The notes below the pieces were generated by a model. It ran no database searches. It was not told where the DNA came from and saw only the letters and a list, made by a program, of their open reading frames with translations. Of a stretch of DNA of 64,000 nucleotides, positions 8,437 through 18,663 are shown piece after piece (positions within the stretch are counted from its first letter, which is position 1; the number at the start of each line of letters is the position of its first letter). The DNA is from Pictodentalium vernedei. Lineage: Eukaryota; Mollusca; Scaphopoda; Dentaliida; Dentaliidae. The position numbers were made by a program, and so were the translations under genes. The stretch covers positions 165,743,455-165,807,454 of the forward strand of contig CM062294.1 in NCBI GenBank assembly GCA_031216915.1, in the 5' to 3' direction.

Positions 8437-9530
8437 CTGCTCAGTGTGACTTCGTCGGCCTACCTGGACGACATCCTCCAACAGCACCACAAAGCTGCAG
8501 TTCTAGAGTCCGATGTCTGAAGGTTGCTTGGCCTGCTGGCGTCGCTGGGTTTCAGAGTCAATTGCGACAAGTCGGATCTCCTTCCTTCCTTCTCAGCAAT
8601 TTGGAGAATGGATTTCGACACTTTTCACAATGTGGTGTCGGTGGTTCCCAAGGCTCGGGCATTGATCCTTTCCGCCTTGACACAGGACCTGCTTCGATCC
8701 TCCTCGGTCTCAGCCAGGACTTTCCTTCGGATGCTGGACCTTTGTGGTTCGGTGACAGATCTCATTCCACTAGGTCACTTGTTTGTCCGATCTCTCCAAC
8801 ACGTCCTGTTGGATCACTGATGTCTGAATGTAGATCCTCTGGACCTGGAACTTCCTTTTTCTCAGTCCTTGCTTTGTCACCTCCACCCTTGGACCGATGT
8901 TCCCTGACTGACTCGGGGTGTCCTGTTGGATCTTCCTCCGGCCAATCACATCCTTACTCCTGATTCCAGCGATCAGGGCTTGGGTGTGACGTTGGATCCT
9001 CTCGGACAGTCTACTCACGGCGAATGGGACGGCGAGCAGGTGGCCCTTCATATCAACCAGAAGGAGCTCCTTGCTCTTCTGTTGAGTTTTCAGCAATGGA
9101 TCTCTCACCTGTCGAATCACACAGTCCTGCCCCCCTTGGTCTACATCCAGAATCAAGGGCACGCATTCGATTCCCATGTATCAGCTATCTTGGGGATCTT
9201 GCTTCTGATTATCGCAGGATGTAAACACTTGGGTGGCCATTCGGCACATTCCCGATTGTCTCAAAGATCCTAGCCGATTCCCTGCCCCGACGGGACAGTG
9301 TTTTTCCCACCAAATGGATGCTGCATCGTTTGGTGTTTCAGACTATTTGCAAGCTGTGGGGATCGTCCTCTTGTCGACGTTTTCACCACTCGATGGCATC
9401 ATCAGGTAGAGACCTTGTCTCCCCTTTCCTGGATCCACTAGCCTTTGCAGGAGACTCTCTGTCTCGGGACTGGACAGGTTGGATTGGCTATGCCTTCCTT
9501 CCTGCACCGATTCTTCCTCAGGTGTTGGCA
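8437..9530 (+). pseudogene. DIRS reverse transcriptase and RNase H remnant
   Basis: The RT catalytic motif AYLDDIL is at 8458-8478. An in-frame TGA at 8518-8520 follows, then GLLASLGFRVNCDKSDL, the usual DIRS/Ty3-like stretch (LGF-VN-KS). RNase H begins near 8955 with TPDSSDQGLGVTLDPLGQ (first catalytic Asp region) and HINQKELLALLL (Glu). The segment SPFLDPLAFAGDSLSRDWTG (about 9420-9480), a DPLAxAxDxLS box, follows RNase H in DIRS-group polyproteins. The N-terminal RT motifs are not found upstream because the left terminal repeat is directly adjacent. At least three frames are used, so no functional protein is made. Confidence 0.82.
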
Positions 9531-10600
9531 AAGATTCGCGCTTGCAGTTGCAGGGTCATTCTGATCGCTCTCCACAACAACCTGGTGAGCATGTCCCTTC
9601 CCACCTGTCATTTATCAGGTCCTGTCTCCAACGTAGAGGTTTTTCAAGACAAACAGTGGAGTGCATTTCTGCATCATGGCGACATTCCACTCGCATGACT
9701 TATGGTGCTAAGGGGAAAGGTTCTGCCGCTGGTGTGCAGCTCAACATGTGGATTACTGAAATCCATCAATAGCTCAAATTGCAGATTTTCTGGTATACCT
9801 TTTTGACTCCTAGGGCCTCTAGCCTGTTACTAATTAAGGGCTATCAGTCTATGCTGTCAGAAACTTTCTCTTATGTGGGAGAGTGGAGCATCGGTCGTAA
9901 TCTCTTTGTCTCCTAACTGATTCGGCACTTTTCTCTGAAGAGGCCTCGAGTTTTGCATCTTACACCCAAATGGAACTTGGCATGGGTGTTACATTGTCTG
10001 GAGGGGATGCCGTTTGAGCCTTTGTCTGAGTCCGATATGCATTTTCTCACATGTAAGACTGCTTTCCTTCTAGCATTTGCTTCTGCCAGATGTGTCAGTA
10101 AGCTTCATGCGCTTTCTGTTGATTCAGCTTTCTTCAGAAATGAGGCTAACAGTGTATCCTTCACTACTGATTGCTCTTTTCTGGCCAAGAATCAACTTCC
10201 TGATTCGGTATCTCCTCCCATCTGCATTCGAGCACTTCCTTCTGTTGATGGCCAGAGGCCTCTTCTTTGTCCTGTTCGTGCAACCAAGACTTATATTAAT
10301 CGTACTCAGTTCATTCGGAGGGGTTGGGAGAGATTCTTTCTGTCTCTCATTCCTGGGAGGCAGTCTATCTCTTCCCATTCTATTTCCAGATGGATATGTC
10401 GTGTAATCAAGCTGGCTTATTCCAGTTTGTCTGCTTTGGATCTTGTTTCGAACCAATTTAATGCTCATGAGGTTCGTGTCATTTCTACTTCCTGAGCGTT
10501 CTTCAATTCTGTTTCGCTCAGGGACGTTATGAATGTGGCTTACTGGAGGAATGCTTCTACTTTTATCTCCGCCACCTACAACAGCAATCTGAGGACCATT
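9531..10600 (+). pseudogene. DIRS tyrosine recombinase remnant
   Basis: An N-terminal helical segment includes RGFSRQTVECISASWRHST (about 9640-9695). The catalytic domain holds LLAFASARCVSKLHALS (first Arg region, about 10066-10116), FNAHEVRVISTS (H-x-x-R box, about 10457-10492) and, past an in-frame TGA at 10493-10495, AYWRNASTFISATY with the candidate nucleophile Tyr at 10577-10579. In the family this enzyme joins the circular intermediate to the target without a target duplication. The ARCVS sequence where family members usually have AR-RVSE may itself be damage. Confidence 0.8.
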
Positions 10601-10865
10601 TTTCTTTAGGCCCTCTTGTTGCTGCTCGGGCATTTGTGCACCCTCGTTAAATCTCATTTTCGGGTTTGTGCATCACTCAGCCTTGTACTTTCATGTGCTT
10701 CATTCTTTTCAACACTTTGGTGTTGGTGTTTCAGCTTCTTTTTTAGCACCTTCCCGCTTTCTTCCTTTACAGGTTTCGCTGTCATTCTCTGCCCTCCTTG
10801 CATTTCTTTCAGCTGCGCTTGTTGGTATTGGTTATGTGATTCATCTCCTCCTATCGTTTATTCAG

Positions 10866-10957
10866 CCAATTGTAAACAATTGTGAATAGGTTGAGAAGAA
10901 ATTAAAATTTTTTAGTAAATTTTGTTTCTTAACATACCTACCACAATTGTTTAGCGG
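10866..10957. repeat. DIRS internal complementary region
   Basis: 10866-10903 is the reverse complement of the left outer end 8153-8190 with one mismatch in 38. 10901-10952 is the reverse complement of the right outer end 11245-11303 with a few A-run differences. Bridging both ends is the expected structure for forming the circular junction. Confidence 0.88.
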
Positions 10958-11038
10958 AGGACCACCCTCCTAGGGGATATCTTTTGATATCGTTGCCTCC
11001 CTGCTAAATCACAAACTAAACTTCTCGGCGGAAATTCA

Positions 11039-11261
11039 GAATTGATGTCACGGTTTTTGCGCATGCGCCTGGTAAATGCAAGGGGTGTGCAGAGAGAGTA
11101 CCTGTAATGTCAATCGCCGGTCTCGCTCAACCCCTTTTCGACCTTTTTTCAGTGCTTTTGCGCTCTTCCACTTTTCCAACTCGTTTGGAAACGTTATTAT
11201 CTTGAGCTAAGTTCCAAAGTAGGGCTTGCACTTACGTTACAGCTAATTGTAAACAATTGTG
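11039..11261. repeat. DIRS right inverted terminal repeat
   Basis: Reverse complement of 8172-8393. It includes GCGCATGCGC (NRF1-like) and ends in AATTGTAAACAATTGTGG. Confidence 0.9.
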
Positions 11262-11303
11262 GTAGGTATGTTAAGAAACAAAATTTACTAAAAAAAAATT
11301 AAT

Positions 11304-11761
11304 TTTCGCGGATTGAAGGAGGTAACAAAGTGCAATTTATGAAGTTTGTGGTATGTCGCCAATGAAGTCACCCAGAGAAAGTAAGTAACTTTCCAAATAC
11401 GAGGGAGAGGTCTGCCAACTCCAAGGTTGAAATTAGTTATTACATTGTACATCAGACTGTGACAGCTCTCGTGTCATGCATGATTACGGGACGTATCATA
11501 CCCAAGCCAGTTCGACCCGTGACGATTTGCCTGTTAGTGGGTGTCATGGGAAACCTGATATCTTGCATCCAAATATTCAAGTTTGCATTTATACATTACG
11601 TGATATCATAATTACACAAACCATGTACCTTAAAATGATATTAGTTGTCTACCTAGCAGGATGAAACAAAATGGCCCCCACAAACCATAAAGGGCCCTGA
11701 TTTGAGGCGAACCATAATGGCCCTCCTGCAATTTTCAAAATCACAAGCCTTCCTCGGTAGG
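11304..11761. other. Unassigned flank between DIRS and element copy B
   Basis: No coding or repeat match seen. Together with 8048-8152 it makes about 550 bp of extra sequence inside the CCTCGGTAGG duplication (right copy 11752-11761). The DIRS element may have entered another insertion first. Confidence 0.5.
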
Positions 11762-12756
11762 GCCACTCCCAATAAGTGTGCTTAAATCTTAAAAAAATCT
11801 TCTTCTCATGAACCAGAAAAAACAGAGATTTGATATTTGGTGTGCAGCTTATTTTTGAGGTGCAGACTCAGATTTGTTCAAGAGAAGTTCGAGGAGGTAT
11901 ATTTGCCGTCGTTATGGGAGGGGCAAGAATTTTTGCTCCGCCCAAAATTTCTATTTTCCAAACTGAGAGGCTGATTTGAACCAAATTTGATATGAGGGCT
12001 TATTGGGTCATAAGTACTTAATTTATGCCAAAAATATTTAAAATATTCCCATCGCCCCATGGGAACCGCAGGAGCTAAAAATAGAAAAAAATTAAAATAC
12101 CCATATCTCCAAAACAACACGACACTGAGAATTCTTATTTGGTGTGCAGCTTCCTTAGGACAAACAGAATGGAATCGTAAAATAAAAAAAATGCTATCGG
12201 TTTTATCATAGGGTACTTTTTCGGGATTTTGAAAAAAGTCCTGAGTCAGCATTTTTGAACACTGTGGATAAAGGTTAAAACATTTAAGACTACTATTCTC
12301 CCAAACCACTGCTCCAAAAGCTTTCAAATTTCACATACAACATCTTTGGAAGATTGTTTCACATGTTTATTGAAATCAAATCCCTGGGTCCATATTTGGG
12401 CTCTCCGGGAGCCCAAATGTTTAAATTATTGCAGTATGACGAATATTCTTTAAAAATCTTCAGGTCCACCAATCAGAATCTTTTGATGTTTGGCATGCAG
12501 CATGCTTGGGGGTGAGATTCACGTTCGTTCAAGCCAAGTGCCTTGGTTCATATTTGGGCTCACTGTGGGAGCCCGAATTATAACTTAGTTCAAAATGAGG
12601 AATTTTCTTTAAAAATTTTCTTCTTCAGATACAGCTGTCAGAATGTTTTGATAGTTGGTATGCAGCATCCTTTGGGGGTGGGAATCATGTTTGTTCAAGC
12701 CAAGTCCCTGGGTTCATATTTGGGCTCCCTATGGAAGCCTGAATTATTACTTTGAT
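11762..12756 (-). mobile_element. Tandem-repeat interspersed element, copy B, main piece
   Basis: Colinear in reverse with 26700-24500. Shared landmarks are the GGGCCA-CCC box, ATCTTCTTCTCATGAACC, CCCATGGGAACCGCAGGAGC and then repeats with GGGCTC(C)...GGGAGCC about 170 bp apart. Its inner end (about 12756) falls inside the DNA polymerase gene. Confidence 0.8.
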
Positions 12757-15700
12757 GAGGTTGGACACATTATCTTCATCACAATACACTACATTCCTTT
12801 GTTTTGCCTTATTAGTGACTGTCTTCCCATAGCCCGAATTACCTAATAGCTTCATCGTGTCGGCTACGATGGCTTTACTTGTGTCAGAGTCCCCTTCCCG
12901 TCGGGCCTGTGATACTTGATCACCAAATGTTTAGAAGCACGCCTTGGGCTGGTACTGGATGACTTGATACACCCGACTGACTACCAGTCCGTGCTCCAAA
13001 TACCATTTCAATAATGGTGTAGCCAGCAAGATTTTTTTCGCCAAAGTAGCTACCAATGAGACTACGGCGAGGTTGGCGCATAATGTTGTTGGCTTCAGCG
13101 TAAGCCTTCATGTGTGGCCCGATATCTTCCCGAGAAATATTTGTATTTTTGAAGATTGGTTTCATTTCTTCAAAATAGGGCTTCAGTTGGTCGGGTACAG
13201 AAATGTCGCACTCCACTAGGCCAAAGATATTGCCTGTGCGGATCTTCTCGAGAAGTTCGCTGGATGTCATCGAACCATCCACCGAAGTCCCAAACTTTTC
13301 CCGGAGAAAGGTCTTTAAGTCTGCATCGGTCTTCTTCTGCTGATGCCACTCACATTCCCGGATTTCTATTACATCATACCCAAGGCTCTGTAGGTACTGG
13401 GTGGTTCCCTTGGTGTTTTCCCTAAGCTCAGACATGGACTTCCCCCGTACTGCATTGTGAGTGGCCAATGTACCGTCCTTCATATTCAGATAACATTTAT
13501 GACCGTGCCAGAAACATCCGTGAAACTGATAAACAGTTTTGGTGTCTTTACACCAACCATCTACGGGCACTTGATGTCTACCAATCTTCTTTTCTGTATC
13601 ATTGTATTCGTGTCGGATGTGGACACCGTCCCCGGTAGACATATATTCCAGCCACTGATGGGCCATCCTACCGTACTTATGGGAATATTCTGATTTAAAG
13701 CCCGTCTCTTCCTTGCGTCTCATGTAGCAACCTGTTGGCATTTCCTGCATTAATGACCACAAGTACAAGGCGTTGGCATCATAACCTACAACACCCCCAC
13801 ACCCCTTTTTTGCTTCTGCGCCATACTTAAATTCTCTTACGTTGGTAATATTCTTCTCTTGATAACGACTGAATATAATGGAAGCCCCCCCCCCCCCCCC
13901 CCCCCCACAATATTGTCCTTGATGAGATGATGTAGATCCTTGTTCTTCTCGTTGATGTTCTCGAAGGATATACTTTCGTCGAAGGTACTGAATAAATATT
14001 TTAACGTCAGTCTTGGAACGCTAATACCATCCCTAAACATATCGATCCCCCTTTCCAAGTAAAATTGTGATTGTTTCTCAATAGCCTCTAGGAATGGCTG
14101 GACATCTCTATTATTATACGAAATCAGGAAGTCCCTAAATGTCCTCATCCCATTTTCCCCCCACACTTGTGGCAGTAAGCATATTCTTCTTCGGTAATGT
14201 TTTCCTTTTTTAAAGAGCAAAAAAAAGGAAACATGGGGAGGTAATTCAGTAGTGTCCAATTTATCAATACAGTCAATCCATTCATAGGGAAAAAATCCTT
14301 TAGTAATGGAACACCCAAAAGCCTTGAGAAATTTATCATAACTAAAACCCGGGGCTAAGTAATTGCAAATATCTAAAACTTGCAAATGATCTGTTTTCAA
14401 AACCATAAAGTTGTTACTTTTTTTTACAACAAAAGACAGTGGGTCATACTTTTTCAGATACTCCATCAGTTCTCGTTTAATCACGTTCACATCATATTTT
14501 CCAGAATTAAAACCTAACACGGGCATTTCCTTCATGTAACGATCAAATTCGGCAGCTAATTTTTCAAATGGGTGGGGTTTAGAATCATCTGTACCTTCCT
14601 GTGTCAAAGCATCTTGAATCATTTGTCTGAGGGATAATATGGTGGCCATGTGAATCTCTTGCATGAGAGAGTAACTTTTCTGAGAAATTTCCATTAAATA
14701 ATTCATCATATTTTCAACCAATGTCTGTGTGTCACCATCAGTAATAAAACATTTGGGGTTAACAAAACCGGGGACGTTACTACATACACTAACACTGAGG
14801 GGTTTGTGTTGAGCTTCCCAGACAAGAGTATCAGTTGAAGTGGGGAGAGAAGTTTTATCAAAATAACATTCAAAATCAAATGTTGCCCTATAGGGATATA
14901 TGATCGTAAGTGTTCTGGAATAACAATACCTTCTTCATGTAACTTTTCAAAAATGGTCTTTGGGGTGTGATACATACCACCAACATACTTATAAGACACA
15001 TCGTCAGTACAGGAGAGCTCATGGCGTTGCATCGGCCATGCCAATTTCCACAGTTTACCACATTTACGACAAGCAAAGGATTTAGAATATTGATTAATGT
15101 CACTAAAATGGTTCTCATACAAATTCACATACATGGTATTCTCAAAATTTCCATTAGACCTATGTACAATTTTAGCCAAAACTTCATCATCTTCCAATAA
15201 AAGTTCAAAAACTTCAATATTCACTTCAAAAACTTTTTCTACTTTGGAAAGTTCATCTAATTTCACACCAGGAAAGTTATCTTTTGGTTCATTTGTGTAT
15301 TTACTATACAGGGTCTGAGTAGTAGTATTCAAAGAATGGCGCTCACTTCCGCCCCAGAGGGCTAAACACCGGAATAAACAGAGATTGTCATTACAAACAA
15401 AATGGTTGTTATGATCACTGACAAGGGCAACAATCGAACGATTTTCCATAATATACTTGGGAAGATTTTCAGGGTCCCCACCGATTGGATGATTTTTAAT
15501 TTTGTTTACATAAAAAGTTACATTGGTTAATTGATGGACAATCCATTTAGAATTGGGTCTTTGCTGCCTAGCCCATTCCCAAATGTCTTCCTGTTCAAGG
15601 TCTTCAAGGAAATTCCCAAAATCTACAGCATTTTCAATAAGGGGAGGCCTATCAAGAACCCGGGCATTATTTTGTGATGGGTGATAAAATCTTAGTTTTT

Positions 15701-16290
15701 CTGTTTCATTATTTCGTAAAATGAAGCCGTAGCTTAAATTAATTTTGAATTTATTTTTTTGAGATTGAAAGATTGTTTTATTTAGTTCATAATTCATGGT
15801 GGATAAATCAGTTGTATCTAGCCTGTAATTAAAAATGTCCTGTATTTTCCTGTTAGTTATGTGATGGGTCCGGATAGTATTCCAATTCCTATGATAAATT
15901 TGAGAAATTTCATCACTCGTTTCTGCCAAAAGGTCCTGATCAAATTCAATGGGGTCAATATCCAAAACAGTACGGGTTTTTTTCAGGGTGGTTGCCGGTC
16001 GTTCAGAATTCCGTTTCTTGGGGGAGAGTAATAGGGACATGGGCGGTGTTTTTATGCCTATTAAAATGTAAAAGTTGTTAAAATTCCTGTCCACATTCCA
16101 AACATATATATACATCTAAGCAAGTTTTTTTATGGTTGTCTAAATTTTCTTTCCTAGTAAATGTCTTATAGCAGTTGTTACAGTCAAATGTCTTACCCTG
16201 TCCATGAGCTGTCCGTTGATGTCTATTCCTGTTCCGTCGATCCGTGAATATTTTCCCACAATCCTCACATGAAAATCCAGAAGTCTCCAT
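12757..16290 (-). pseudogene. Zinc-finger / protein-primed family-B DNA polymerase of a Polinton/adintovirus-like element, truncated and frameshifted
   Basis: Replicative polymerase of the element. Domains on the minus strand: zinc fingers at 16268-16020 (CEDCGKIF..., CNNCYKTF..., CLECGQEF); a conserved N-terminal region (DPIEFDQDLL, DNLCLFRCLALWGG, NLYENHFSDI, CRKCGKLW); exonuclease motifs FDFECYF (about 14870) and LGFNSGKYDVN (about 14500); polymerase motif A as GYDANALYL (about 13785-13760); an inserted segment with FHGCFWHGH (about 13500); and motif B as LLGNSGYGK (about 12835). The YxDTDS motif C is absent because element copy B interrupts the gene at about 12757. Damage visible: TAA in the third finger (16078-16080), a frame change near 16020, an extra AT at about 14895-14900, a frame excursion between about 14225 and 14160, a 22-base poly-C run (13885-13906), an A-run slip at 13032-13038 and TAA near 12928. 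FHGCFWHGH is widespread in invertebrate Polinton polymerases. Confidence 0.88.
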
Positions 16291-16299
16291 AATCCTTAG

Positions 16300-16828
16300 A
16301 ATAATGAATGCACAAAAATAGCACACACACAAAAAACAATTGAATATTCTGAGTACACAGAGATGATCCTTTTCCGTCAAGAGATGAAAATGGAATGAAG
16401 CCGACTCCACAAAGACGATGAATTTATTTAGACGTGACGGACGTGTTTGAAAACGTCATGAAGTCACAGCGTTTTTTTATCGATATTTTCATTCTTGATT
16501 GGAGTTTTTGTTTGTTTCCTATAGGATTATCGGTTAAAGTTGGGAAAATTAGAAAATTAGTATAGAAAGTAATGGGAAAGAAACACAATAGGAATGCATC
16601 AATCTGATTGGTCGATAATTCTGTTATTTCATTGGTCAGTTTGGAGATCGAAAAAGGAATCTTGATCCTCACATTAAAAAAAAAACAAAGTTATTAAAAA
16701 CTTAATAAAATAGCGATGGGGGTCATTTAAGGATGTTACTGAAAACAGAAACTATATAAAAAATAAAGGATTCTGGGTAAATTTGTCTTATAGCACTACT
16801 CTTATACAATTTATTGGGAGAAAAAACA
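16300..16828. other. Noncoding upstream of the polymerase
   Basis: AT-rich. The open frame on the minus strand extends the zinc-finger reading frame to 16410, but the Met at 16288-16290 directly precedes the first finger and is the better start. Nothing else seen. Confidence 0.5.
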
Positions 16829-17290
16829 TTATTCTAGTCTAAAGGAACGTACCCACGGGGCTCTCTTGGTAATATTATAAATCACATGGGGCAAATACAA
16901 AACCAGGCAATTACTCTTCTACAAAGGAACGCACCCCTTGAACCCCCTTGGTACTATAGCACTACGTGTTACTATTATAAACAAAAAGTGTCGCGATCCT
17001 AAATAGGATTCTGAAAGAATTCGAAATAGTACAACTTGTCGGGTTTATTTGGGTAATTTAAACGAGGATTCTGGGGACAATTACTCTTCTACAAAGGAAC
17101 ACACCCCCGATACCCCCTTGGTACTATAGCACTACACCGATAAAATGGAGAATCCATAGTAAATAAAGTCAATTTCGGTGATTTTGGATGGATTTTGGTG
17201 ATTTGGAGGGATTGTCGGGTTGTTTGTGGTAATTCTACGAATCAGGAATTTACTCCTCTACAAAGGAACATACCCTCGGAATATACCCTG
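16829..17290. repeat. Degenerate tandem repeat, about 170 bp
   Basis: TTACTCTTCTACAAAGGAAC starts at 16911 and recurs with changes near 17079 and 17250. A CTAAAGGAACGTACCC variant is at about 16840. TATAGCACTAC occurs at about 16792, 16957 and 17127. Three to four imperfect units. Confidence 0.65.
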
Positions 17291-17340
17291 TCTTGTTGTA
17301 AGACTTTAGGTCACATAGCAACCATGTGCTACCATAGAAA

Positions 17341-17840
17341 CCAAGATGGCGGCCTCCAGTATACAAAATGGACGACGGAAACACGTGTCACCCTAACAAC
17401 ACGCGCTGCGCATGCGCACTAGGATCACATATCACTATGGAGATGACGTCACAAGATGGCCGCTCACGCGGGTTGCCATGACAACCAAATATGACGCCAC
17501 CAGGTCACGTGACATGACCTCACTTCCGGGGTCCAGCCCGGGGTCCATCCAATAAGGCCCGATCTCCACATCTCCTACTACTCGCACTGGCCGACCATAC
17601 ATGACCCCCATGCCCACAATACTGCTTGACCAAGCTATTGCAGACATAGCATAATATGAAGACCCAAGGGCTAATAGTATACCAACATGGATATATACCA
17701 CTACTACCATATCACCCCACCCCATACGAGAAGCCCGACATACCCTGACCCGAACAACGTTATGTCAGATTGTATAGTGGGCAATAACAGTGGTCAGCAT
17801 CTCTATGACGTCGCGCGCGTATCATGACGTCACGACGTCA
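17341..17840. promoter_or_regulatory. CpG-rich cluster of animal promoter motifs
   Basis: Seen directly: CCAAGATGGCGGCC (YY1-like, 17341-17354), TGCGCATGCGCA (NRF1-like, 17407-17418), TGACGTCA (CRE, 17444-17451), CAAGATGGCCGC (17452-17463), GGTCACGTGAC (E-box, 17503-17513), CACTTCCGG (ETS-like, 17521-17529), TGACGTCGCGCGCG (from 17807), TGACGTCA (17825-17832) and a further GACGTCA right after. Such motifs are known from TATA-less animal promoters. The cluster is about 1.05-1.5 kb upstream of the minus-strand polymerase start, so it may drive that gene, but it could serve either direction or belong to another insertion. Confidence 0.55.
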
Positions 17841-18663
17841 ATAGCAACTTAACCGTTTCGCGGGAAAAACTTTCAAGAAAACCCAATTTTCCCCATCATC
17901 TTTCCACCACTTACCCATAATATATACCCATAGCCCTGGGTGTACATATATCACTATACATATCATAGCATACTATATATGCAGTACGTACACCACTTGT
18001 CGGATCCAGCTTCAAGGAGCCGAACTTTTGCACAGGAAAAAAATGCTCCGGCAAAGGGCTCCGGTTCCTATAGGAATTTAACACTAGCTGCTTCGGCAAA
18101 GCTCCGGGTAATGAGGGACGATCGGGTACATACACTACTACTCACATCTCGGCACTTTTGGAATGTGCCGGTACACTGTATGACTTGTGTGCAAAATGTG
18201 GACTTGGATAATAGTTCTGGAAGCCAAGACTTATGCTGGAAGCAAGACGTCAGAATGGTAGAAACTGATACCCTTTGCAGCAGCAGAATTGAACACAGTC
18301 GCAAAAGTATACATATCTGCGTGATCGGGTTCGAGAGACACTGGGCGTTTCGAAAAACTGCACGTTTAATCGGTAAATACAAAATAATTGATGATTGTGC
18401 TTGCGTAAAACATTACGGATTCACCATTACGTGTACAGTTCATTTAAAATATTCTCTCCTCTCCACTAGTCGATTGCATAATAGGGTGTCTAAAAATATA
18501 AGCTAATTGGCTTTGAGGGGAACTTTTTAGTATCCATGGTAATTACTTCAACAATAACACGTTCAGTTGTCGATGATGATCTTATGGACAGTCAGCTATG
18601 TTGACTGATTATATGGGACAAATGATTTTAACCAACAATACTTTATAAAGCAATTTTTTTATT
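17841..18663. other. Unassigned DNA
   Basis: A 188-codon open frame (17940-18506, +) resembles nothing I know, has no organised composition and overlaps an antisense open frame of similar quality. I treat it as chance. No RNA gene seen. Confidence 0.5.

Larger units (their letters stand above)
8153..11303 (+). mobile_element. DIRS-like tyrosine-recombinase retroelement, degenerate
   Basis: Ends are inverted repeats of about 222 bp (8172-8393 and 11039-11261). Between them, on the plus strand, lie RT, RNase H and tyrosine recombinase remnants. Before the right repeat there is an internal complementary region (10866-10957) that pairs with both outer ends. This layout is diagnostic of the DIRS group, which replicates through a circle and integrates with a tyrosine recombinase instead of a DDE integrase. 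Gag and the front half of RT are missing, since RT motif YLDD follows about 70 bp after the left repeat. Several stops and frameshifts make it non-coding. Confidence 0.88.

Noticed and set aside
8262-8963. 233-codon open frame as one protein
   Set aside because: It reads through the DIRS left terminal repeat and then the wrong frame of the RT; the real RT signal is in the frame of YLDD at 8461.
10124-10657. Antisense 177-codon ORF
   Set aside because: Shadow of the tyrosine recombinase remnant on the other strand.
11878-12327. 149-codon ORF as a gene
   Set aside because: It lies in the tail of the tandem-repeat element and corresponds to noncoding sequence in copy C, where the frame is not kept.
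17940-18506. 188-codon open frame as a gene
   Set aside because: No motif, no organised composition and a similar antisense open frame; chance is the simpler explanation.
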